Assembly (NCBI GenBank): GCA_958295765.1 | Contig: CATQHB010000002.1 | Location: forward strand, 648,424-712,423 | Length of the DNA: 64,000 nucleotides | DNA from: an uncultured Dehalococcoidia bacterium | Lineage (GTDB): Bacteria > Chloroflexota > Dehalococcoidia > Lucifugimonadales > UBA3495 | Direction of reading: 5' to 3' | In this document: positions 49,902 through 58,788 of the stretch, in pieces | Numbering within the stretch: position 1 is the first letter of the stretch | Layout: every line of letters starts with the position of its first letter | Position numbers and translations under genes: made by a program | The notes under the pieces: model-generated | What the model was told of the DNA's origin: nothing | Databases searched by the model: none | The model's input: only the letters and a program-made list of their open reading frames with translations

Positions 49902-50834
49902 TTACCCCCGCTCCTCCTCCAACGCCTGGCGCAGGGTTTCCTCGGCTACCCGCACCTCTACGCCGGCCCGTTCTTCCTGGAGCAGCATAGCTACCCGGGA
50001 ATCCCGCTGGCCCCAGCCCCGGTTGATAGCCTCGGTCAGTTCGGCCAGGGCCATATTCGCCAGGCGCATGGGGACGTTGAACTCCCGGCCCACGCCCACG
50101 GCCAGGTCCACGTCCTTGCGGGCCAGTTGCAGGGCAAAGTCGGGCGGGTCAAAGTTGCCGGGCAGGAGGTGTTCGGCCAGCCCCTCAAAGGTTCCCCGCC
50201 GGCCCTGGGCGCCCCGGCGCACCGCCTGCCACAAGGCCAGCGGCTCCACCCCGGCCTTGACGCCCATAGTGAAAGTTTCGGCCAGGGCGCACTGGATGAT
50301 GTAGCCGGAGCAGTTATGCACCAGCTTGGCTACCGCGCCGCAGCCGATCGGGCCGACGTAGTAAGCCTTGTCGCCGATGGAATCCAGCACCGGCTTGTAG
50401 CGGTCGAACAACTCCCGGTCGCCGCCGACCCAGATCGCCAGGTTGCCGGTGCGCGCCCCGCTTGGCCCGCCGCTGACCGGAGCGTCCAGCATATTGACGC
50501 CTTGCTCGGCGTAAAGCTGGTGGATGCGGCGGATGACCGTGGGGGAGTTGGTGCTGAGGTCAAAGTAAACCTTGCCGGCGCTCAAGCCCTCCAACATTCC
50601 CTCCTCGCCCAGGGCCACCGCCTCCACCTCCACCGGGCCGGGGAGCGAGGTAAAGACCACTTCGGCGGCTTGGGCCACCTCCCGGGGAGTGTCGGCCCAG
50701 ACGGCGCCGGCCTCCAGGTGGGGCGTGGCCGACTCCCGCCGCAGGTCGTGGACAATCAGCTCATTCCCGCCTTGCAGACAGTTATAGGCCATACTGCCGC
50801 CCATAGTTCCCAATCCGATAAATCCGACCTTCAT
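49902..50834 (-). CDS. NAD(P)-dependent beta-hydroxyacid dehydrogenase (3-hydroxyisobutyrate dehydrogenase-like)
   Basis: A 310-residue enzyme. The N-terminal Rossmann motif MKVGFIGLGTMGGSMAYNCL, the substrate loop MLDAPVSGGPSGARTGNLAI and the catalytic Lys in GCGAVAKLVHNCSGYI are all present. These place it in the family that oxidises 3-hydroxyisobutyrate, tartronate semialdehyde or 6-phosphogluconate-like substrates. The ATG at 50834 has GAGGAAAT upstream; a 60-codon longer frame is non-family sequence. Divergent from the MbfA-like gene. Confidence 0.9.
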   Translation of the reverse strand: MKVGFIGLGTMGGSMAYNCLQGGNELIVHDLRRESATPHLEAGAVWADTPREVAQAAEVVFTSLPGPVEVEAVALGEEGMLEGLSAGKVYFDLSTNSPTVIRRIHQLYAEQGVNMLDAPVSGGPSGARTGNLAIWVGGDRELFDRYKPVLDSIGDKAYYVGPIGCGAVAKLVHNCSGYIIQCALAETFTMGVKAGVEPLALWQAVRRGAQGRRGTFEGLAEHLLPGNFDPPDFALQLARKDVDLAVGVGREFNVPMRLANMALAELTEAINRGWGQRDSRVAMLLQEERAGVEVRVAEETLRQALEEERG

Positions 50835-50973
50835 AATTTCCTCCAATGACTTGGCGTATCCCCGTGTCCGCTGCCGCTCGGTGGTGAGTAAATCTTTCAC
50901 CACCAAGACACGGCGGGACGCAGAGATGCACGGAGATTTGTCCCCCATTATAATGGAATAAAGGAAGTAAAGG

Positions 50974-52263
50974 GTGAAAAGTATGACGATGGAAGCCCCG
51001 GCGTTGACCCGCACCGAGCGAAACCTGTGGAATGCGATTGTGGGCGAGGCGCTGGCCTACCTGAAATACAACGCCTACGCGCACCAGGCCCTGACGGAGG
51101 GACACCCGGAGGTGGCTCAGGTTTTTCAGGAAGTGTCCGGCGCGGAGACGATTCACGGCCTGAATCACCTGCGGGTGGCCGGCGAGGTGGGAACGACCCT
51201 GGACAACCTGCGCCAGGTTATCGCCGGCGAGTCCCGGGAGTTCAGCGTGATGTATCCCCGAATGATTCGGGACGCGCTGGATGAGGGCCGCCAGGACGCC
51301 GCCGACTCCTTTATCCTGGCCTTTGAGCGGGAACAAAACCACTTGGAGGTCTTTTCCCAGGCCCTGGCGCAACTGGAGGCGCGCCAAGTCGCTGCCGGGG
51401 CCACGCCGCCGTCCTCGGGCGCCGCCGCAGTTATAGACGCCTCTGCTGAAACCGGCGGCCTTCCCGGCCCGGCGAGAATTGAACCGGCCCCGGAGTTTTC
51501 AGCAACCGGGCCGGCGGCCGGCCCAAGCGGCCCGGACTTGCAGACCTACGTTGCCGCTACGATGGAAGTGGACCGGGAACGGTTCCGGGTAGCCAACCTG
51601 GGGCGGCTGCGGGAGGTGGTATTCGGCGCCCAGGACGGCATACTGAGCACCGTGGCCCTGACCACCTCGGTGGCGGTGGCGGTGGGCGAAGCGGCGACGG
51701 CGCTGCTGGCCGGCTTGGCCGCCGCCGCTGCCGGGATGATTTCCATGGCCGCCGGGGCCTATATGGGTTCCCGGGCCGAGCAGGACGTGCAGCAGGCCGA
51801 GATTACCCGGGAAGCCCGGGAACTGGAGGAAAAGCCGGCCGAGGAGTTGGCCGAGTTGGTGATTATCCTGCAACGGGAAGGCAGAACCTACGCCGAGGCC
51901 AACGCCCTGGCCGACGAAATTGCCCAGGACAAGGACTTGTGGCTGAAAACCCTGGTGGAAAAGGAACTCGGCATCAGTATGGAGGAAACGACCAATCCGC
52001 TCAAGGACGCCCTGGTTATGGGGGTGTCTTTCATCGTGGCGGCCCTGATTCCCATCGCCCCTTACCTGTTCCTGGACGGTGGGACGGCCATCGGGCTTTC
52101 CGTCGCCGGGGCCTTGCTGGGCCTGTTCATCCTGGGTATGGGCAAAGGCCGGCTGGTCAGCAAGTCGCCCCTGCTGCAAGGGCTGGAAATCCTGATTGTC
52201 GGGGCCATCTCCGCCGGAATCGGCTTTGCCCTGGGGGATTTGATACCCCGGCTAATCGGTTAG
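50974..52263 (+). CDS. Ferritin-like/VIT1 fusion membrane protein (MbfA-type)
   Basis: A 429-residue protein. Residues about 10-140 form a ferritin-like (erythrin/rubrerythrin) domain with Glu/His ligands in GEALAYLKYNAYAHQAL, SGAETIHGLNHLRVAGE and FEREQNHLEVF. After a Pro/Ala linker the C-terminal VIT1/CCC1 membrane domain starts near residue 195 (GRLREVVFGAQDGILSTVAL). It has about five helices (MISMAAGAYMGSRAEQD, then ALIPIAPYLFLDGG). Such MbfA proteins export or store iron under stress in Alphaproteobacteria. Start GTG 50974 (ATG 50983 possible). Confidence 0.88.
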   Translation: MKSMTMEAPALTRTERNLWNAIVGEALAYLKYNAYAHQALTEGHPEVAQVFQEVSGAETIHGLNHLRVAGEVGTTLDNLRQVIAGESREFSVMYPRMIRDALDEGRQDAADSFILAFEREQNHLEVFSQALAQLEARQVAAGATPPSSGAAAVIDASAETGGLPGPARIEPAPEFSATGPAAGPSGPDLQTYVAATMEVDRERFRVANLGRLREVVFGAQDGILSTVALTTSVAVAVGEAATALLAGLAAAAAGMISMAAGAYMGSRAEQDVQQAEITREARELEEKPAEELAELVIILQREGRTYAEANALADEIAQDKDLWLKTLVEKELGISMEETTNPLKDALVMGVSFIVAALIPIAPYLFLDGGTAIGLSVAGALLGLFILGMGKGRLVSKSPLLQGLEILIVGAISAGIGFALGDLIPRLIG

Positions 52264-52293
52264 AAAGCGCCCAACGCTGGGCCGGAACGCCGG

Positions 52294-53199
52294 CTAACCC
52301 CCCGGCTTTTCCAGGAAGGCGGTAACGGCGGTCAGGAAGTCCGCCGGGTTGTCGCCGGCTACCAGGTGGCCGGCGTTGGGGATGGTTACGGTGGCGCAGT
52401 TGGGGATGACCTGCTGCATCTGCTGCATAGTCGCATCGGCAAAGATGTCGCTGTCCCCGCCCCGGACTACCAGGGTGGGGCAGGTGATTTTGCCCACCGC
52501 CTCCCATAGCTGTTCCGGCGACCAGGCCGGGCCTTGCCGTCCGGGGGTGCGCAGCAGCTTGTCGTATTTCCAGGACCATTTGCCGTCGGCGCGCTGGCGG
52601 ATGCTGTATTTCAGGGCGCCCAGGGTCTGCTCCCGGGAACGGCCGGTATATTCCTGCACCCGGGCGGCGAACTCCTCAAAGGTGTCCAGCTCATCGGGCA
52701 GTTCCCGGAAGTTCTGAATCCGGTTGCGGCCCCGGGATTGGGCCACCGGGCCGGTATCTACAATCACCAGAGAGCGCAGCTTTTCCGGGTGGCGGGAGGC
52801 CCAGACGTAGCTGTTGCGCCCGCCCATAGAGTGGCCGATGAGGTTGAAGTCGGTCAGGCCCAACGCCTGGACAAAGCCGTCCAGGTCCCGCTGATGGGCC
52901 TCAAGAGAATAATCCCCGTCGGCGGCCCAATCGCTGTCGCCGTGGCCCCGCTGGTCCAGGGCAATGACGTGGTAATTTTCGGACAGGGGCAGGCTGACAA
53001 AATCCCAGCTATGGGCCTGCTGAGAGCCGCCGTGCAGTTTCAGGATAAGCGGCTTTCCCGGCGCGCCCCATTCCAAGTAGTGGAAGCTCATCCCGTTGAC
53101 CTGGACCTGGTGGTCTGTCGGCTCATTCTCCTGGGTAAAAACGACGCCCTTCTGACGCGCCGCCTGGTACAGCGAAAGCCCCAGGGAGTGAGAAGCCAT
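52294..53199 (-). CDS. Alpha/beta-fold hydrolase
   Basis: A 301-residue hydrolase. The oxyanion strand is LILKLHGGSQQAHSWDF and the nucleophile elbow is LIGHSMGGRNSYVWAS (Ser near 118). The acid is in LVVRGGDSDIFADA, and the catalytic His is in IPNAGHLVAGDNPADF. It resembles esterases and ring-fission (MhpC-like) hydrolases. ATG at 53199 with GGAGG nine bases upstream. Convergent with the MbfA gene and monocistronic. Confidence 0.88.
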   Translation of the reverse strand: MASHSLGLSLYQAARQKGVVFTQENEPTDHQVQVNGMSFHYLEWGAPGKPLILKLHGGSQQAHSWDFVSLPLSENYHVIALDQRGHGDSDWAADGDYSLEAHQRDLDGFVQALGLTDFNLIGHSMGGRNSYVWASRHPEKLRSLVIVDTGPVAQSRGRNRIQNFRELPDELDTFEEFAARVQEYTGRSREQTLGALKYSIRQRADGKWSWKYDKLLRTPGRQGPAWSPEQLWEAVGKITCPTLVVRGGDSDIFADATMQQMQQVIPNCATVTIPNAGHLVAGDNPADFLTAVTAFLEKPGG

Positions 53200-53558
53200 A
53201 GCAGGAACCTCCGAACCGAATGGGTAGTTGGATGGGATAAACACATTCAGCAATCATAATAACCCGGATAAGCGGGCTGTCAAGACGGGCGGCGGTAGGG
53301 GTAGGTAAGCGCGAAGTCAATATCAACTATAACATCCGCTCATGTGGCAACATCCGCTCATGGTGAGCTTGTCGAACCATCCGCCCAGGGCAATTGCATC
53401 ATAAACCGTCGTTCCGGCGAAAGTCGGAATCCAGGAAATCCCCGGGGAAAGAACGGGCCGGCTACTGAGGATTCTGGATTCCGGCTTTCGCCGGAACGAC
53501 GGTTGCTTGGGTTGCCCTAGTTGAGATGCGGTTGACCGGGATCGAAGCCCTTCAGCGT
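53200..53558. repeat. Intergenic region with family B and family A repeats
   Basis: One family B unit near 53353-53378 and one family A palindrome at about 53406-53502. Between them is CAGGGCAATTGCATCATAAA, a flanking unit seen beside other copies. No gene is recognised. Confidence 0.75.
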
Positions 53559-53587
53559 TTGCCATTGCAAAGTCGGTAGGGTAAAAT
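53559..53587 (+). promoter_or_regulatory. Predicted promoter of the VOC dioxygenase-like gene
   Basis: The -35 TTGCCA (53559-53564), a 17-base spacer and -10 TAAAAT (53582-53587) lie about 49 bases before the ATG at 53636. Confidence 0.55.
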
Positions 53588-53635
53588 ATGCGCCAATCGG
53601 TATCAAATCAATCGAATGAGATGAGGAGCAGCATT

Positions 53636-54121
53636 ATGGCGCAAACTACTGGACTGGGCCACGTGGGTATTTTTGCCGACGACTTTATGAAGCAGCGGGA
53701 TTTCTATACCCGGGTCATCGGCCTGCAAATCGCGGACGAGAATATGGAACGGGGGATGTGCTTTATGTCCTCCGATCCGGTGTCGGAACACCATGAGTTT
53801 GTGGTGATGAAGGGCCGCAAGGCTGACACCGACACCAACGTAATCCAGCAGATTTCCTTCAAGGTTCCCACCATCCAGGATATGCGGGAGTATAAGGCCC
53901 GGCTGGAGGCGGAGAACATCACCATCGAGCGGATTGTCAGCCACGGCAACGCCTTCGGGATGTATTTCTTTGACCCGGAAGGCAACCGGGTGGAACTGTA
54001 TTACCGGACCGGGTTCCCGGTGCCCCAGCCTCACGGCGACCTGATTGACCTGGAACGCTCCGATGACGAACTGCTGGCCGACGCCCGCCACCTCCTGATG
54101 ACCAAGGAGCCGACCAAGTAA
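53636..54121 (+). CDS. VOC-family ring-cleaving dioxygenase-like protein
   Basis: A 161-residue VOC protein. LGHVGIFADDFMKQRDFYTR, the SEHHEFVVMKGRKA segment and GMYFFDPEGNRVELYYRTG carry the expected His, His and Glu metal ligands of extradiol (catechol 2,3-) dioxygenase-type domains. The TRVIGLQIADENMERG stretch is also typical of this subgroup. It is shorter than true two-domain dioxygenases. The ATG has GATGAGGAG upstream. A role in aromatic compound handling is plausible. Confidence 0.83.
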   Translation: MAQTTGLGHVGIFADDFMKQRDFYTRVIGLQIADENMERGMCFMSSDPVSEHHEFVVMKGRKADTDTNVIQQISFKVPTIQDMREYKARLEAENITIERIVSHGNAFGMYFFDPEGNRVELYYRTGFPVPQPHGDLIDLERSDDELLADARHLLMTKEPTK

Positions 54122-54209
54122 CGGCCTTTCCCCATAACCCAGATCCATTGCTGGGCGGATACGGCAGATGTTTCAGGGGCGCATAACCGTGCGCCCCTGC
54201 GGGTTATAA

Positions 54210-55421
54210 GTGGTAATTAAACGCCCGATTAACGCCTTAGGCAGATTTATTGGCCGGTGGGCCTACCGTCTCTACTTGGGATTGGGGGCCTTGCTGGTGG
54301 CGGTTGTCGTCTTGTTTACGCTCTTTCCCCAGCTAACCACCGGATTTCATACGGCGCTTTTCGTCCTCCAGGTACTGCCGTCGCCGGTCAAGCCCCAGCC
54401 CTGGTTCACCAGCGCGCCGGTACGGGAAGAGATAACCTATGACCGCCCGGACGGGGAGGGCAGCGCCGACATTTACTACATTCCCGACGGCCGGCGACGG
54501 GCCGGGTTGTTGGTGTTTCTCGGCGCCAACGCCGCCGGGCGGGATGACCCGGACGTGGTAAACTTCGGCAACGCCCTGTCCCGGGCCGGTTTTGCGGCGA
54601 TGTTCAGTTGGTCGCCCACTATGGGCCAGCGCAACAACGTTGACCCGGCGGAAATAGAAAATCAGGTTTGGGCCTTCCGGCACCTGCTGACCAGGGATTA
54701 CGTTGACCCGGAACGGGTGGGCATGGCCGGCTTTTCCGTAGGCGGTTCCTTCATTATGGTAGCCGCCGCCAACCCCCGGATTCGGGATGACGTGGCCTTT
54801 GTCAACTCCTTTGGCGCCTATTATGACGCCCGGGAGTTCTTTATCCAGATAGCCAGCAATACCAAGTTCAGCAACGGCCCGGGCGGCGGCAGAACCGAAC
54901 CCTGGGCGGTGGATGCCCTGACCCGGCGGATTTTCGTCAACGAGATTATTCAGGTGGTGGATGACCCGGCGGAGCGGGAACTGCTGACCCGCCGCTTTGT
55001 CGAAGGAGCTGCCGGCAATGCGGAAGTTTCCGATGAGGCCTTGGCCGGTCTCTCGGAGGGAGCGGACATCTCCCGGCGTCTCCTGGAGGGAACTACACCG
55101 GAAAATGCGGCGGCCCTCTTTGACCGGATGCCGGCCGACTTCCGGCGGGGGCTGGAGGATATATCGCCCAGCGTTCACCTGCCCAACCTGCGGGCGCGGC
55201 TGCTGATTATGCACGACGTAGGCGACCGGCTGATTCCGGTAGGCGAGTCCCGCCGCCTGGTGGCAGCCCTGAGGGAGTCGGGCCGGGCTGACCTGCGTTA
55301 CACCGAAACCGCCATTTTCGACCACGTGCGGCCCGGCGGCGACCGCAACCTGTGGGAGTTGGTCAAAGGCGCCGGCAAGCTGTACCGGCATACTTACGGC
55401 ATAATGGCAATCAGGAATTAA
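54210..55421 (+). CDS. Membrane-anchored alpha/beta hydrolase
   Basis: A 403-residue protein with one N-terminal membrane helix (LGLGALLVAVVVLFTLFP near residues 25-42). The hydrolase domain resembles dienelactone hydrolase. The nucleophile elbow is MAGFSVGGSFIMVAA, the acid is in MHDVGDRLIPVGESRRL and the His is in IFDHVRPGGDRN. A helical insertion of about 100 residues (RRLLEGTTPENAAALFDRMP) separates Ser and Asp. The start is uncertain: GTG at 54210 has no ribosome binding site. It lies 88 bases after the VOC gene and may share its transcript. Confidence 0.78.
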   Translation: MVIKRPINALGRFIGRWAYRLYLGLGALLVAVVVLFTLFPQLTTGFHTALFVLQVLPSPVKPQPWFTSAPVREEITYDRPDGEGSADIYYIPDGRRRAGLLVFLGANAAGRDDPDVVNFGNALSRAGFAAMFSWSPTMGQRNNVDPAEIENQVWAFRHLLTRDYVDPERVGMAGFSVGGSFIMVAAANPRIRDDVAFVNSFGAYYDAREFFIQIASNTKFSNGPGGGRTEPWAVDALTRRIFVNEIIQVVDDPAERELLTRRFVEGAAGNAEVSDEALAGLSEGADISRRLLEGTTPENAAALFDRMPADFRRGLEDISPSVHLPNLRARLLIMHDVGDRLIPVGESRRLVAALRESGRADLRYTETAIFDHVRPGGDRNLWELVKGAGKLYRHTYGIMAIRN

Positions 55422-55690
55422 GAATTAAGAATTAGGAATTGGCAAAACCGGTTCCTCTCCCATCCTGCAATTGGTATATGAGTTACGCAGTTGGATAGGG
55501 AATACTGTCAGGGATATGTCATTCCGAGCGGAGCGAGGAATCTAAACTCTTTCATAGCCAGGTTTCTGTCGGAACCGGAACGGACAACGGCCCGGCATTT
55601 TAGATTCCTCCCTGCGGTCGGAATGACACAACAATTGCGTAGCCCTATGTTAATTCCTGATTCCCGGCTCTTAATTGCGAGGTGAAAGCG
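55422..55690. repeat. Intergenic region with family C palindrome (copy 2) and AATTAAG repeats
   Basis: Family C arms lie at about 55517-55540 (CATTCCGAGCGGAGCGAGGA) and 55600-55627. Short AAGAATTAGGAATT direct repeats flank it at 55420-55440; similar ones follow the next gene (56100-56120). Nothing else is recognised. Confidence 0.7.
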
Positions 55691-56104
55691 ATGGCCCAAC
55701 AGCCCGATGGCCCCGATGTATGCGATACCTGTGGGCGGGAGTTTGACGATGGGCCGTTTGACCCGGCTCAGATTCCCGTTACGGTGAACCCTACGCCCGA
55801 CGAACCGAAAAACTTTGTAGAACGCAGCTTGAAGGAACATAACCAACTGCTGGATGCCCTGTCCCGCCAGTTGGCCGAGTTGCTGGAGTTGGCCCAGGCC
55901 GGGACGGTGGACAACGGGCCGACGCTGGAGTTGCTGGCAACGCTGCAACAGAGCTTGCAGCCCCGGCATGGCCTGTGCATTAACGCCAACTGCGCCCCCT
56001 GCCGGGTTCACGAAGAGGCCATCAAGGAGCACGTGCTGCTTTATATCGACTGGAAGGTGCCGGGCACGGTACAGAAATTGCAACAAACCCGGCATCGGAA
56101 TTAG
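55691..56104 (+). CDS. Unknown protein with two Cys clusters
   Basis: A 137-residue protein. The N-terminus has a CDTCGREFDDGPF zinc-knuckle-like pair. The middle is helical (FVERSLKEHNQLLDALSRQL). The C-terminal half has CINANCAPCRVHEEAIKEHV, a second Cys-rich site that may bind zinc with the first. No membrane helix is present. The family is not recognised. ATG at 55691 with AGGTGAAAG upstream. Confidence 0.65.
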   Translation: MAQQPDGPDVCDTCGREFDDGPFDPAQIPVTVNPTPDEPKNFVERSLKEHNQLLDALSRQLAELLELAQAGTVDNGPTLELLATLQQSLQPRHGLCINANCAPCRVHEEAIKEHVLLYIDWKVPGTVQKLQQTRHRN

Positions 56105-56135
56105 GAATTAAGAATTACTAATTGGGGCTTGCGCC

Positions 56136-57080
56136 TTATTCCTGATTCTCTGCAATGCCTGATTCCTGGTGGTTAAAGGGGGAGACGTATCCCTGTCCGG
56201 CGTCGGCGGCTACGGCGGCGCCCATGGCGGTAATTGCCACTTCAATCTGGTCATCCTCCGGTTGTCGGGTGGTCAGCCGTTGCAGCCACAGGCCGGGGAC
56301 GGCCAGCAGCCGGGCTACCGGCCAGGTGGGATGTACGCCGCTGAACCGGATAAGCTCATAACTCATCCCGGCCACCACCGGAATGAGCAGCAGACGGGAC
56401 AGGATTCGCCACTCCAAATCGGGCCGCCCCAGAAAGGCGAACACGATAACCGATACCAGCACCACGGTCAGCAGAAAGGCGGTGCCGCAGCGGGGGTGGG
56501 GCGTGCCAAACTTGCGGACGTTCTCCACCGTCAGGGCCAGCCCGGCCTCGTAGGCGTGTACCGCCATGTGTTCGGCGCCGTGATAGGCAAACACCCGCCG
56601 GATGTCCTTCAGCCGCCCAATGCCGCCGATGTAGCCCACCAGGATCAGCAGCCGGAACAGGCCCTCAATCAGGTTGCTGACCAGGGCCGAGGCGATAAAG
56701 GGGTCAATCAGGCGCACCAACAGCAGGGGTAGGATGAAGAATATCCCCACGCCCAGGGTCAGGGACACCGCCAGGGTAGCGGCCAGAACCCAGCCGGGCA
56801 CTTCCCCGGAGGCGTCGCCCTGCGGGTCGGCCGAGGCCAGGCTGGCCGAGCGGTTCAGGGCCTTTATCCCCAACAGCAGGGTTTCGATGAGGACCAGGAC
56901 GCCGCGCAGCAGGAGAACGCGGCGGATGCGGCCGGTAAAGGTGCTGTTCAGCCGCTCCTGGTAATGGTAGATGCTGCCATCGTAACGCCGCACCGCCAGG
57001 CTGAAATACTCCCGGCCCCGAATCATGACGCCTTCGATGACCGCCTGGCCCCCGTAGGTAAATCTCGGTTGCTCCGCCAC
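56136..57080 (-). CDS. DUF1385 membrane protein
   Basis: A 314-residue protein of the DUF1385 family. The N-terminus YGGQAVIEGVMIRGREYFSL is the family hallmark, followed by four or so membrane helices. The conserved AYHGAEHMAVHAYEAG and KFGTPHPRCGTAFLLTVV segments carry His, Glu and Cys residues. The role is unknown; the family is common beside rpmE and prfA in Gram-positives and Chloroflexota. GTG start at 57080. Co-directional and close behind rpmE, so likely one transcript with rplU, rpmA and rpmE. Confidence 0.9.
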   Translation of the reverse strand: MAEQPRFTYGGQAVIEGVMIRGREYFSLAVRRYDGSIYHYQERLNSTFTGRIRRVLLLRGVLVLIETLLLGIKALNRSASLASADPQGDASGEVPGWVLAATLAVSLTLGVGIFFILPLLLVRLIDPFIASALVSNLIEGLFRLLILVGYIGGIGRLKDIRRVFAYHGAEHMAVHAYEAGLALTVENVRKFGTPHPRCGTAFLLTVVLVSVIVFAFLGRPDLEWRILSRLLLIPVVAGMSYELIRFSGVHPTWPVARLLAVPGLWLQRLTTRQPEDDQIEVAITAMGAAVAADAGQGYVSPFNHQESGIAENQE

Positions 57081-57219
57081 TCTCTTGCTGCCTTGTATCG
57101 GGTAGGATGAGTAGGATAAAGGGGCCTTTCACACAGAGGCGCAGAGATTCACAGAGAGCATATTCCCCTCTGTAAGTCGCTGCGCCTCTGGGGTGAAATA
57201 AACTCTGGCCCGGAGCGGA

Positions 57220-57420
57220 CTACTGGAGGTTGTAACGCCGCCGCAGCCGCTCAATGCGGCCCTGGGTGTCCACGATGCGCTGCTCCCCGGTGTAAAAGGG
57301 GTGGCACTTGCTGCAAACCTCAACGCGCAGGGTCGGCTTGGTGGCCCCGGTCTGAAAGACGTTGCCGCAGGAACAGGTTACCGTGGAGTTGTAAAACTGG
57401 GGATGGATGTCTGCTTTCAT
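57220..57420 (-). CDS. rpmE: Ribosomal protein bL31
   Basis: A 66-residue large-subunit protein MKADIHPQFYNSTVTCSCGN with the zinc-binding form (CSCG near residue 16, then CSKCHPFYTG near 37). The start is the ATG at 57420. The remainder of the longer open frame overlaps the rpmA 3' region and is not family sequence. The zinc-type form matters because many bacteria swap it for a zinc-free paralogue under zinc limitation. Confidence 0.95.
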   Translation of the reverse strand: MKADIHPQFYNSTVTCSCGNVFQTGATKPTLRVEVCSKCHPFYTGEQRIVDTQGRIERLRRRYNLQ

Positions 57421-57475
57421 TATTGCTACTTCTCGTCGTTGGCCCGGCTGGTTGGTTACGCCGACCGGAGCTTGA

Positions 57476-57736
57476 TTAGACCTCGGCCGGGTAAACGCTG
57501 ACCTGGCGCCGGCCCTTGGCGGCCCACTCGAACTTAACCTTGCCGTCGGTCTTGGCATAGATGGTAAAGTCCCGGCCCAGGCCCACGTTGTTGCCGGGGC
57601 GGATGCGGGTGCCGCGCTGCCGGATGATGATGGCGCCGGAGCTGACCTGCTCGCCGCCGTACTTCTTCACGCCCAGACGCTTGGGGTTGCTGTCGCGGCC
57701 ATTATTGGTACTGCCGCCGGCCTTCTTGTGCGCCAT
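57476..57736 (-). CDS. rpmA: Ribosomal protein bL27
   Basis: An 86-residue large-subunit protein. [20 protein letters not shown] begins exactly as most L27 proteins do, followed by [20 protein letters not shown]. There is no N-terminal cleavage extension of the Firmicutes kind. It lies 6 bases downstream of rplU. Confidence 0.96.
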   Translation of the reverse strand: MAHKKAGGSTNNGRDSNPKRLGVKKYGGEQVSSGAIIIRQRGTRIRPGNNVGLGRDFTIYAKTDGKVKFEWAAKGRRQVSVYPAEV

Positions 57737-57742
57737 AACGGG

Positions 57743-58063
57743 TTAGCCTCCTGCCTGAATGTCCTGGATGACCAGGCGGGTATAGTTTTGCCGGTGGCCC
57801 CGCTTGCGGCGGTAGCGAGTCTTGGCCTTATACTTAAAGACCATCAACTTCCGGTCCTTGTAATGGGACTGAACCTGAGCCACCACCCGGGCGCCGGCCA
57901 CGTGGGGCGCGCCGAAGTTGACCTCGCCGCCGTCGGACACGGCCAGAACCTCGGCAAACTCTGCCGCCTCGCCTACTTCCAGAGGCAGCAACTCCACGTC
58001 CAGCACGTCCCCCGGCTTAACCCGGTACTGCTTGCCCCCGGTCTTAAAAATCGCATAATCCAT
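57743..58063 (-). CDS. rplU: Ribosomal protein bL21
   Basis: A 106-residue large-subunit protein [19 protein letters not shown] with the C-terminal [20 protein letters not shown] typical of L21. The ATG at 58063 is chosen over a six-codon longer frame. It is the first gene of rplU-rpmA-rpmE-DUF1385. Confidence 0.96.
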   Translation of the reverse strand: MDYAIFKTGGKQYRVKPGDVLDVELLPLEVGEAAEFAEVLAVSDGGEVNFGAPHVAGARVVAQVQSHYKDRKLMVFKYKAKTRYRRKRGHRQNYTRLVIQDIQAGG

Positions 58064-58217
58064 AATAAACCAAAACCTCAACCCGCCTATTTTAAGGCAG
58101 GGGAGGGCGGGGTGTCAAGGAGTTGGGGGGTGGGTACTGACTCAATTTGTGCGACGTATCTAGGGCGGTGGCAGTGTGGCATACTGATAGTAACTAATGG
58201 TACACAAGGAGGCTTGG

Positions 58218-58544
58218 CTACCGAAACCGAGCTCGATCCCGCCCTTCATCGCTGTGAATATGTGTCTCCAGGACGTATCTATTCCAATTTTGAAGTAATT
58301 CAGCTAAGGCCTGCCATATTTTCTTCGGTGCATCGTATGGCCCAACTTCAGGATGAACCGTATCGTCGTATAACAAAATTACTACATGATATGGCTCACA
58401 AAGGAACTTGTACTGGGTCGTGCGACCGTCCTCTAGCGGCTCCTTTCCGACAAGTGCAACTGTTGGACCCCGAAACTGTTGAGTCAATTTCTCTTCCTCA
58501 CTATGACGCCCGGACGGACGAAATAAACATATTGAATGTATCAC
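58218..58544 (-). CDS. Hypothetical protein
   Basis: A 108-residue frame that I do not recognise, with a GTG start. TQQFRGPTVALVGKEPLEDG, CEPYHVVILLYDDTVHPEVG and a helical tail (KKIWQALAELLQNWNRYVLE) look like a real folded protein, but no family is evident. No signal peptide is found. No good ribosome binding site is visible, so the start is uncertain. Its local GC content is lower than that of the ribosomal genes. Confidence 0.5.
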   Translation of the reverse strand: MIHSICLFRPSGRHSEEEKLTQQFRGPTVALVGKEPLEDGRTTQYKFLCEPYHVVILLYDDTVHPEVGPYDAPKKIWQALAELLQNWNRYVLETHIHSDEGRDRARFR

Positions 58545-58577
58545 ACTGAACAGGTAGCGTCAACGGATAATCAGAAC

Positions 58578-58784
58578 AAATGTCCCAACATTTGTTGGTG
58601 TTTCTTGCCCGGCCACGCTCAGTTGGCCGGTAAGGGAGAGTTTGTAACCTGCCCACGTTCCGGTGTTATACAATGTAGCTATGGCGGCGTCGGTTCTCCG
58701 AGCCGAATTCACAGTTGCGGGTTGTAGGGGCGGTTCGCGAACCGCCCCTGCGCCGATGAACATACCAACCCGTGTGAAATGCCG
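58578..58784. mobile_element. Possible MITE with diverged IS1-like ends
   Basis: The left end AAATGTCCCAACATTTGTTG and the right end ATACCAACCCGTGTGAAATG are partly inverted and resemble the element at 30414-30597. The interior holds the GTAGGGGCGGTTCGCGAACC palindrome. Its ends are more diverged than those of the 30.4 kb copy. Confidence 0.4.
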
Positions 58785-58788
58785 ATGC

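Noticed and set aside
58218-58544. Riboswitch or leader for rplU in the low-GC stretch upstream
   Set aside because: No conserved aptamer pattern or terminator-antiterminator pair could be recognised before the ribosomal genes.
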